From the NCBI GenBank assembly GCA_017883285.1, contig JADGNV010000083.1, positions 1 through 51,650 of the forward strand: a DNA stretch of 51,650 bases. The letters run 5' to 3'. This document shows positions 1 to 7,309 of this stretch, piece by piece. Source of the DNA: Candidatus Aminicenantota bacterium. Its GTDB lineage: Bacteria; Acidobacteriota; Aminicenantia; Aminicenantales; UBA4085. The notes beneath the pieces are model-generated. The model did not search any database and was not told where the DNA came from. It saw only the letters and a list, made by a program, of their open reading frames with translations. The number at the start of each line of letters is the position of its first letter. Position 1 is the first letter of the stretch. The translations under genes were made by a program, and so were the position numbers.

Positions 1-741
1 GGACCCCGTGTCAGGCGACCAGTCCAAGGGTTGGACGTAAGAGACTTTCTCACTGTAAAGTGTGCGGAGGCTCGAACCATCCAGGTTTCTAATCCGCAAT
101 GGACAGAGCCAGTCCTTCGCATCCGAAAGGACTTCGGCGTTGTATGCGATTTGTTTTCCGTCGCGTGAGAACGCTTGGTCCTCGAGGTTCCCCTCAGTCT
201 TGCCCCAGGGCCCCCTATTGGTGATTCGGCTCGTCTGTCCGCTGGCAACGTCGAACTGGACGACGTCACCTGTGTCCCAGTCGATACCTCTGATGTACTT
301 GCCATCCGCGGTCAAGACCTCACCGACGCCGGAGGCGTCTGTCAAGACCTTACGCACCTGGAGACCGGTCGGCTTGGGGACGGAAGCAGCCGCCCCCGAG
401 GTCATCAGGGCGAGTTTTTCCTGGGCGATCCTCACCGTTTCGGATTGTTCGGGATAGTTATCGATAACGGATTGAAAGGCTTTCTTGGCTTCCGTCACAC
501 CGGCCTTCTGGTAGCATAGGCCGATATATAGCTGGGATTTCGCGGCGGACTCTCGTTCCTTGGGGAATTTCTGAACGATCTCCCGAAAAAGCTTGATGGC
601 CCCCTCGAGATCCCCGAGACTTTCCATCGTGTACTTGGCCTTTTCGAACAGGGCCTTCGCGTCCGGCGCGTTCTGGGCTCCGAACGCCAGGAGAAAGCTG
701 AAGAAGACCGCCCCCACCCCCATGATTTTTGTTCTCATCAT
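1..741 (-). CDS. Exported TPR/PD40 (TolB-like) repeat protein, C-terminus cut by window edge
   Basis: Reverse-strand reading from ATG at 741: MMRTKIMGVGAVFFSFLLAFGAQNAPDAKALFEKAKYTMESLGDLEGAIKLFREIVQKFPKE..., signal peptide then TPR-like, then DG(K)xI-type PD40 segments; open to the window edge. Confidence 0.7.
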   Translation of the reverse strand, partial: MMRTKIMGVGAVFFSFLLAFGAQNAPDAKALFEKAKYTMESLGDLEGAIKLFREIVQKFPKERESAAKSQLYIGLCYQKAGVTEAKKAFQSVIDNYPEQSETVRIAQEKLALMTSGAAASVPKPTGLQVRKVLTDASGVGEVLTADGKYIRGIDWDTGDVVQFDVASGQTSRITNRGPWGKTEGNLEDQAFSRDGKQIAYNAEVLSDAKDWLCPLRIRNLDGSSLRTLYSEKVSYVQPLDWSPDTGS

Positions 742-814
742 CCGGCTCCTTTCCGACAACATTTCTTTTGCATTCCCAATATAGCCGGTTGATCCGTCGA
801 AGTTGTCAAGGAAG

Positions 815-827
815 TGTAAAAGATTGT
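815..827 (-). promoter_or_regulatory. Second copy of ACAATCTTTTACA box upstream of the PD40 gene
   Basis: Reverse complement reads TGACAATCTTTTACACTTCCTTGACAACTTC. Confidence 0.45.
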
Positions 828-1510
828 CAGACAAGCCGATACCCCTCGCCATAGACGGAGAGGATGTGCTTCGGATGGGCCGGATCCTCTTCGATTTTCT
901 TTCTCAATTTCAGGATATGATTGTCGACCGTCCGGGTCGTCGGGAATTTTTCATATCCCCAGATTTTCTCAAGCAACGCTTCCCGGGTGACGACTTCGCC
1001 CGCGTGCCCGATCAAGTGCTTGAGGATGCTCATTTCCAGGGACGAGATATCCGTCCATTTCCCTTTTCGTTGGACTTTGAACGCGGCGAGATCCACTTCG
1101 CAGCAGCCGATCCGATGGCGGGATCCCGCCGTCCGACCGCCCGCCTTCGACCGCCGCAGCAAGGCCTTGATCCTCGCCTGCAGTTCCCGGAGCCCGAACG
1201 GTTTGATCATGTAATCGTCGGCCCCGATCTCCAATCCGACGACCTTGTCCGTCTCCTCCCCTTTGGCAGTCAACATGAGGATCGGGATTCCGGACCCGGT
1301 CTTCCGGATCTCCCGACAGACCTCAAGTCCGTCCATCTCCGGCATGCGGATGTCGAGGAGGACGAGATCGGGCGCCTCCGTCAAGGCAAGGCGCAGACCC
1401 TCTTTGCCGTTCGCGGCCAGAATGATCTTATAGCCCTCATCCGCCAGGTTGAGCTTGAGACCCTTGGCCAGGTCCTCTTCATCCTCGACGATCAGGATCT
1501 TTTCGTTCAT
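827..1510 (-). CDS. OmpR/PhoB-family response regulator
   Basis: MNEKILIVEDEEDLAKGLKLNLADEGYK..DLVLLDIRMPEMDGLEVCR..LTAKG..GADDYMIKPFGLREL plus winged-helix C-terminus (TVDNHILKLRKKIE..YGEGYRLV); likely start downstream of the ORF-track start. Confidence 0.93.
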   Translation of the reverse strand: MNEKILIVEDEEDLAKGLKLNLADEGYKIILAANGKEGLRLALTEAPDLVLLDIRMPEMDGLEVCREIRKTGSGIPILMLTAKGEETDKVVGLEIGADDYMIKPFGLRELQARIKALLRRSKAGGRTAGSRHRIGCCEVDLAAFKVQRKGKWTDISSLEMSILKHLIGHAGEVVTREALLEKIWGYEKFPTTRTVDNHILKLRKKIEEDPAHPKHILSVYGEGYRLV

Positions 1511-1515
1511 GGCCT

Positions 1516-3615
1516 TCATTCTCCCGGTTCGGTCAGGATCGGCAGGAAGACGGAGAACTCGCTCCCCTTCCCGCATTCGCTTTTCGCCTCGACCCGGCCG
1601 CCATGGGCTTCGACGATGTGCTTGACCAGGGTCAGGCCCAGGCCGCTCCCGCCCACGCCTCCGGACGGATCGTTCCCGCCGCGGTAGAATTTGTCGAAAA
1701 TCCGCGGCAGGTCCGCCGGGGCGATCCCGCTCCCTTTGTCGGCGATCCGGAGAACGGCTTGTCCGTTCTCAAGCGAAAGACGGATGCCGACGTCCTTCTC
1801 GTTCGGCGAGAATTTCATGGCGTTGCTCAATAAATTGACGACGACGCTGGCGATCGCTTCGCGGTCGAACCGCACGGCCGGAAGATCGGCCGCGATGTCC
1901 TCCCGGATCGAGAAACCTTTCTTTTCCAGGTGATAGCGATAGGATTCCACGGTTTCTCTCACTGCGGCAGCCAGGTCTCCGAGCCGAAAATCGAATTCCT
2001 TCCGCCCCATCTCGATCCTCGAAAAATCAAGAACGTTGTTAATCAAATGGGACAACCGTTCGCTCTCCTTGGCGATGATCTTCAAGGCATCCTTCTTTTC
2101 AGGATCGCCCAGGTTCGGTCTCTGTTCCAACGTTTCGGCATACAGCCGAATGAGCGTCAGCGGCGTCTTGAGCTCATGGGAGATCGTATGGACGAATTCC
2201 GTCTTCCGGGTCGTGAGTTGGGCTTCGCGGGAGATATCTCGGATGACAAGACCGGCCCCAACTGCCATGAGGACAACCACGATCAAAATAAGCAGGACAT
2301 AAAAGACATTTTCCCGGGCAGCCGCACGGTTGAAATCGAGCATGGCGGGCTGAGATACGACCAGCTTGAACGGCAGCGGAAACTCCCTGAACGAAAACGG
2401 GATCGCGCCAGGCACGGTCGCGGGAATGCCCGCAGCTCCCCCTTGGCCCTCGACGAGGATATTTTTTCCCGCTGTATCCGTGAAACTCAAAGTCGCGCCC
2501 GAACTTTTTTCCAGGTCTCCCAGGACGGAGGGAATGATCGATCGGATGAGAGATGTCGTTTCCCAACACACTCCGGCGATCACCGGGCCTCCCGCGCCCG
2601 AGGCCGGGACGGGGGCGAAGGAAACGAGATAGGCGCTTCTTTCGCCGGGCAGAAGAAAGCGTCCCGGGCGGTCTCGGGAGATTGAAGGATCGAGGGCGGA
2701 AGCTTCCTTGATCCGGAGCACGATCGAGGTCTGGAGAAGATCGCGAAATCGCAGGTCTTCCTGGAATCCCGTCGCGCGTTCCTTTACAAGATGATAAGTC
2801 TTTTCGAGATCCGGGTAACGATGACCCTTGATTCGCGGCTCGAGGGCGCCCTCGATCTCGGACCGGAAAAATTGATATCCGGCCAGATCGATCGGCCATG
2901 CCCCCTCATCGATTTTTCCCCACAACTCGATCAGGATGAACGATCTCCGCTCCTCGTTTCCCCGGAGGCCTTCGATGTCCGCGATTCGCATCGCGGCGAT
3001 GATCCCAAAGGGATGGCCGGAGGAATCCCTCAGCCGCCCGTATCTGGCGGCCAATTCATCGAAGTCCGCGAGAGCCCCTGAATAATCCTGGAGCGCGATC
3101 CGGCACCGGCCCCGCGCCATCCTGGCCAGGGCCCGGCACCGGTCCGAGGTTGAAGCCTCGGCCGCTTTTCCATACAATTCTGCGGAAAGCCGAAAATCCT
3201 TTTTTTGGAATTCCGCCTTCTCCGCTTCGGCCCAATAGCGTCCGCCCGCTCGACCATCCGCCCTGTCGGAACAGGAGAACGGGGCTTCGTCCTTCTTTGC
3301 GATTTCCGGATTCAGGATCTTATAATCGGCTGAGAGAAAAAATGTCCGGTCCGCGCCCGCTTCCGAGGACGCTTCCTTTCCTCCGGCGAGCCTGTCCCGT
3401 TCGAGGCCGCGGATCCTGTCTTCGATGGATTTCAGGGCCGCTTCGCCGGAAAGATAGAGGCTCATGCCGTAGAGTTTGCGGGCCGCTTCCCGTCGTCTCG
3501 AAATGGAATTGAATCCCAGATAGCCGACAACGAGCGAAGGGAGAATGACGGATATCAAGACAATCAGGACGATTCTGCGTCGTCCGGATATTCCTCGAGC
3601 GACTGAGAGCGCCAC
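1516..3615 (-). CDS. Sensor histidine kinase with large TPR-like extracytoplasmic region
   Basis: Two TM segments, HisKA HTISHELKTPLTLIRLYAETL, HATPase motifs NLLSNAMKFSP / DKGSGIAPADLPRIFDKFYRG / GSGLGLTLVKHIVEAHGG. Confidence 0.93.
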   Translation of the reverse strand: MALSVARGISGRRRIVLIVLISVILPSLVVGYLGFNSISRRREAARKLYGMSLYLSGEAALKSIEDRIRGLERDRLAGGKEASSEAGADRTFFLSADYKILNPEIAKKDEAPFSCSDRADGRAGGRYWAEAEKAEFQKKDFRLSAELYGKAAEASTSDRCRALARMARGRCRIALQDYSGALADFDELAARYGRLRDSSGHPFGIIAAMRIADIEGLRGNEERRSFILIELWGKIDEGAWPIDLAGYQFFRSEIEGALEPRIKGHRYPDLEKTYHLVKERATGFQEDLRFRDLLQTSIVLRIKEASALDPSISRDRPGRFLLPGERSAYLVSFAPVPASGAGGPVIAGVCWETTSLIRSIIPSVLGDLEKSSGATLSFTDTAGKNILVEGQGGAAGIPATVPGAIPFSFREFPLPFKLVVSQPAMLDFNRAAARENVFYVLLILIVVVLMAVGAGLVIRDISREAQLTTRKTEFVHTISHELKTPLTLIRLYAETLEQRPNLGDPEKKDALKIIAKESERLSHLINNVLDFSRIEMGRKEFDFRLGDLAAAVRETVESYRYHLEKKGFSIREDIAADLPAVRFDREAIASVVVNLLSNAMKFSPNEKDVGIRLSLENGQAVLRIADKGSGIAPADLPRIFDKFYRGGNDPSGGVGGSGLGLTLVKHIVEAHGGRVEAKSECGKGSEFSVFLPILTEPGE

Positions 3616-3669
3616 GTCTTGTTCCCTGCTCGAATCTTAGCAAATATCTCTCCCGAAATGTCAAAACAT

Positions 3670-3689
3670 TGTAAAAGATTGTTACGGAC
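3670..3689 (-). promoter_or_regulatory. Putative response-regulator box of the two-component operon (left part of ACAATCTTTTACA-N5-TTGACA)
   Basis: Reverse complement reads GTAACAATCTTTTACAATGTTTTGACATTTC; same 13-mer and spacing found upstream of the 1..741 gene. Confidence 0.45.
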
Positions 3690-3705
3690 CGGATGAAAAA
3701 AGCTA

Positions 3706-3734
3706 TTGAATCGGACCCAACGATTGGATATAAT
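3706..3734 (+). promoter_or_regulatory. Sigma70-like promoter for tRNA-Phe
   Basis: TTGAAT (3706-3711), 17-nt spacer, TATAAT (3729-3734), about 22 nt before tRNA 5' end. Confidence 0.65.
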
Positions 3735-3755
3735 GCGGCCCGTATTGACGAACCA

Positions 3756-3828
3756 GGCGAGGTAGCTCAGTCGGTAGAGCGAGGGACTGAAAATCCCTGC
3801 GTCGGGGGTTCAATTCCCTCCCTCGCCA
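3756..3828 (+). tRNA. tRNA-Phe (anticodon GAA)
   Basis: GGCGAGG/CCTCGCC acceptor stem, GCTC/GAGC D stem, anticodon stem AGGGA-CTGAAAA-TCCCT, T arm GGGGGTTCAATTCCCTC; CCA not encoded. Confidence 0.97.
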
Positions 3829-3870
3829 TTCCCCCCTCCCCTGAACCGTTCCGCAGCATTCGTCCCCGGG

Positions 3871-4179
3871 CTAATACTTCTTCCGGCTTTTCCGGCCGAA
3901 AATGCCGCCGCCCAGGAACAGCCCGGCCCCGAGGACGAATCCGAAATTGTACCAGCCGCCGGCGTTGTGGACTTCATAGAAGCGGATGTCTTTCGAGAAA
4001 AGGGAAATGATGAAGGTGACGGGCGAGATGAGGCCGTGCCAGATTCCCATCCAGAAACCCGCCACGTTTCCGCCGGCGTCCGCCGTTTTTTCCAGGGCAT
4101 TCGGCCCGGGGGCGCAACTCCAGGAAAGGACGGCCATCAGGATAATCAACCCGATCCATAGCGCGCAGCGTCGCCTCAT
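3871..4179 (-). CDS. Small putative membrane lipoprotein
   Basis: Lipobox-like LSWSCAPG after hydrophobic N-terminus and a second hydrophobic segment WYNFGFVLGAGLFLGGGIFG. Confidence 0.7.
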   Translation of the reverse strand: MRRRCALWIGLIILMAVLSWSCAPGPNALEKTADAGGNVAGFWMGIWHGLISPVTFIISLFSKDIRFYEVHNAGGWYNFGFVLGAGLFLGGGIFGRKSRKKY

Positions 4180-4250
4180 CTCTTCACCTCCTCGGAGTTC
4201 TTGATAAGGGCGTCCCCCAACAAATCCGAAAACCGCCCGGCTCAGCCGGT

Positions 4251-5372
4251 CTATCTCCTTCGTCCCCCTCCGGCGCGGGATGTGCCGCCGGAACGGGAAA
4301 CGGAAGAGCCCGAAGATGACCTCCCGCTCGGACGGGCGGAGGAGCGGGGCGAGATGGACCGCGCCGAACCCGATCGGATGGATCCGGACGCCGTCCGGGA
4401 GCCGGAGGGAGCCGATGATGGCCGGATGGCCCGGGTCGGAGTCCTCGACGGATAGATGCCGGCGGTGGTATTCCCCGTGGACGAACCGGGCCGGAGCGCA
4501 CGTGCCGTCCGCCCGTCAAGTCCCTCCGGCCGCCGGATCTGGTCCCTCCCAATCACCCGGCCGATGGGACGGCCGACCCGGTTGTCGCGGCCAACCCGGT
4601 TGTCGCGGAAACCTCGGCCATACGCCCCGGCGTAGAATCCCCCAAAATACGAACCATAGCCGAAGGACCAGGGATTCCCGTACCAAAAAGGATTCCAGCC
4701 GAAGTACCAGGACGGCCAGGAATAATAGGACCACATGAACGGACGCCAAGAGGACCAGTAGGGATAGAACCCCCCATACCAGTCAAATGGCGACCAGGGC
4801 CAGAACGGGGAGAACCCCCCGCCATTGAACCAGGGCGACCGATAGCGCCCGGCCTCCAGTTCGCTCGAGGCCAGCGCCTCGTCGCGGCTCCGGCTCCAGC
4901 CGTCGAAGTCGTCCGCGACGCGGGGGTCTTTGAGGATTTTCGTTTTGTTCTGGTCGATATCGATCCGGACCAGCCCTTTGTCCAGGAAGAGGTGCTCTTC
5001 CTGGGAGCTCCGGATCTTGACGGCTTGGTTTTTCAGATGAAGATAAAGGCTTCCCTCCCACAGGCTCAGCGTGGCGGAGTCCTTTTGGATGTCGGTGAAC
5101 ACGACCCGGGTATTATGGTCGAGCCGGATCCAATTCCCTTCGCCGAGCTCGATCTCGATCCGGCCTTTTTGGGTATTGAGCTCGTCGCCCGGCTTGACGG
5201 CCATATCGGCTTCGGCCTTTTCGAAATTCTGGAAGAAGACCCGTCCTTCCACGTGGGTGATCCAGGCGGCCGCCTCGACGGAGTCGGGAGCGGGCTTTGC
5301 CTGGGCCGCGAGGAAGAGGGGAACTAGGGCCAGCATTGCAAAACACGTGATGAGAGATCGTCTCAGGTTCAT
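4251..5372 (-). CDS. FecR-domain protein with W/Y/F/G-rich segment and Arg/Ser-rich C-terminus (DUF6600-like)
   Basis: Signal peptide; WITHVEGRVFFQ..VKPGDELNTQKGRIEIELGEGNWIRLDHNTRVVF (FecR-like); long aromatic segment. Confidence 0.8.
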   Translation of the reverse strand: MNLRRSLITCFAMLALVPLFLAAQAKPAPDSVEAAAWITHVEGRVFFQNFEKAEADMAVKPGDELNTQKGRIEIELGEGNWIRLDHNTRVVFTDIQKDSATLSLWEGSLYLHLKNQAVKIRSSQEEHLFLDKGLVRIDIDQNKTKILKDPRVADDFDGWSRSRDEALASSELEAGRYRSPWFNGGGFSPFWPWSPFDWYGGFYPYWSSWRPFMWSYYSWPSWYFGWNPFWYGNPWSFGYGSYFGGFYAGAYGRGFRDNRVGRDNRVGRPIGRVIGRDQIRRPEGLDGRTARALRPGSSTGNTTAGIYPSRTPTRAIRPSSAPSGSRTASGSIRSGSARSISPRSSARPSGRSSSGSSVSRSGGTSRAGGGRRR

Positions 5373-5485
5373 GTCATCCTCCTTGCAGGATGTCGGGATA
5401 CCGCGCCCTATGGCTGGTCCGGATTCCCGGCATGATCCTTCTTACTTTATTATTATATCACACGTCCCGGCCCTCCGCGCCGCGC

Positions 5486-6814
5486 TCAATCGAATCTGTA
5501 CGTCACCGAAAGGCTGGGCGCCAGGATCTTCATCCGGTAGACGCCCGGCACGGCATAGGCGTAGGCCGGATCGGTCGCGACCAGAGCGGGGTTGATCGAT
5601 CGCTCGGCGCCGATCAGGTATTCGAGGCCGAAATCGAGAGTGAGGGACCCGAGGTTATAGCCCGCCCCGAGCGTGATCCCCTTGAAGTCGTAATTCGGCA
5701 GGAGGATGTTCATGGTCTTGTCCGGGGCGGCCGACGGGTCGACATAGAATCCGGCCCGGAGGACGAGGTCGGCCGAGGCGCGGTACTCGGCGCCGAAGCG
5801 GAGCTGGAGCGCGTCCTGCCAGGCCATCGGCAGCACGTTCCGGCCGTTGGCCGTCATCAGCGCCTCCCAGGTCGGGTCGAGGTAGCTCGTGGTGATGCTT
5901 TGGATCTTCGACCACTGCGTCCACTGGATGTCGGCCGTCAGCGTCAGGCCGTCCAGGGGGACGACGGCCGCGCCGGCCGCGATCCACATCGGCCAGGTCA
6001 CTTCGCGCCGCATATCGGACTCACCTTTGGCCTGGAGGGCGGCGATATTGGCAATGGTGGCCGACCCGCGGAACTTCACGGTGCTGGCCGTGCGGAGGAC
6101 GGCCCCGAAGCTCAGCGTGGCGCTTGGCCGGAACTGGACGCCGAGCGTCGCGCCCAGCCCCCAGCCCGTCTCGCTTTCCTGGTATTGGCCGAGGTCGAAG
6201 GCCGGGTACGCCAGCCCGAGCGGCGTCAGGTCCGCGGTCCCGGCGTACATGGACGTGTCGAACATCCCGTAGTTGAGGTTCAGGGAGGCGCCGATCGAGA
6301 ACGCGTCGCCGGCCCGGTAGGCCAGCGTCGGCGCGATCGTGACGAGGCCGACCCGGCTCTTCCATTCGATGTCCGTCCGGCCGCCGGAGACGGCGGACAT
6401 CTTGGTGCCGTCCCAGCTGGCCCCCAGCCCGGACGGCGTATAGACGCCGATCGCGGCGACGAGGTCCGGGCTGATCGGATGGACGTAGGCCGCGATCCCG
6501 CCGAGGTAATGCTGGGTCAAGGTTCGCGTGTCGATGATCGTCCCCGTCCCGTAAGGAGGCGGGACGGTTAAGGTGTAGGTCCCGGACGGAATGATGTCCG
6601 ACCCGGAAACGCCGAACGCCGCCGTCCGGATCCGGGCGAGGCCGGCCGGATTCCAGAAGACGGACGTGAAATCGTCGGCCAGGCCGACGAAGGCGCCGCC
6701 CATGCTCAGGGCGCGCGTGCCGAGGCTGTTGAGGTTCAGGCCGTTTCCGAAGACGGGCGGGCCGAACGCAAGAAGCGCCGCGAGGGCGAGAAGCGCCGCG
6801 CAGATTTTTTTCAT
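5486..6814 (-). CDS. FadL/OmpP1/TodX-family outer membrane protein
   Basis: MKKICAALLALAALLAFGPPVFGNGLNLNSLGTRALSMGGAFVGLADDFTSVFWNPAGLARI; beta-barrel C-terminus ending SVTYRFD. ORF track over-extends the start. Confidence 0.88.
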   Translation of the reverse strand: MKKICAALLALAALLAFGPPVFGNGLNLNSLGTRALSMGGAFVGLADDFTSVFWNPAGLARIRTAAFGVSGSDIIPSGTYTLTVPPPYGTGTIIDTRTLTQHYLGGIAAYVHPISPDLVAAIGVYTPSGLGASWDGTKMSAVSGGRTDIEWKSRVGLVTIAPTLAYRAGDAFSIGASLNLNYGMFDTSMYAGTADLTPLGLAYPAFDLGQYQESETGWGLGATLGVQFRPSATLSFGAVLRTASTVKFRGSATIANIAALQAKGESDMRREVTWPMWIAAGAAVVPLDGLTLTADIQWTQWSKIQSITTSYLDPTWEALMTANGRNVLPMAWQDALQLRFGAEYRASADLVLRAGFYVDPSAAPDKTMNILLPNYDFKGITLGAGYNLGSLTLDFGLEYLIGAERSINPALVATDPAYAYAVPGVYRMKILAPSLSVTYRFD

Positions 6815-6924
6815 CCTGGACTCCTGGAGTTCCATCCCTTCCTGATTACAAGAATTCCCGCCGCTTGTCAAATTCACGGCGGAAGCCCCCCCGCGCGTGC
6901 CGCGGGCAAATTCTCCGATCCCCC

Positions 6925-6952
6925 TTGACAAAGAACCAAAAATGGCTATTTT
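6925..6952 (+). promoter_or_regulatory. Sigma70-like promoter overlapping an 8-4-8 inverted repeat
   Basis: TTGACA (6925-6930), N16, TATTTT (6947-6952); CCAAAAAT-GGCT-ATTTTTGG at 6936-6955. Confidence 0.45.
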
Positions 6953-6967
6953 TGGATTTGGGAGAAC

Positions 6968-7309
6968 ATGGAGCTGAGTATGGAAGAGATCGAAATTTCG
7001 AGCTGGGTCACGCTGGATGCGATCAAGAAGAAAGCGGAAGTCGTAGAAACCGTCGGCAACCTCCAGACCAGCCACAGCATGTCCGTCTTCTGCCGGATCG
7101 AGGACGATTTCCTCGAACTCGTCTACAGCGATTCGACGGCCAACACTCTGCGGCGCTATGAGGACAAGGACGAGTTCGAAGCGGCGATCGAAGAGCGCAA
7201 GGAAGAGGAGGGCGGAGCTCCCATCGAAGACGAGGGCGAGTTCGAAGAGGATGACGAAGACGAGGAGGACGGCGAATTCGAGCTCGAGGAGGATTCGGAC
7301 AGCTATTGA
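6968..7309 (+). CDS. Hypothetical protein with strongly acidic C-terminal tail
   Basis: Own promoter-like sequence upstream, GGGAG before ATG; EEDDEDEEDGEFELEEDSDSY tail; overlaps mutS 3' end by 7 bp. Confidence 0.7.
   Translation: MELSMEEIEISSWVTLDAIKKKAEVVETVGNLQTSHSMSVFCRIEDDFLELVYSDSTANTLRRYEDKDEFEAAIEERKEEEGGAPIEDEGEFEEDDEDEEDGEFELEEDSDSY

Noticed and set aside
4576-4608. Two-copy 18-nt repeat as a CRISPR or regulatory repeat
   Set aside because: In frame and encodes DNRVGR repeated twice; a coding tandem duplication
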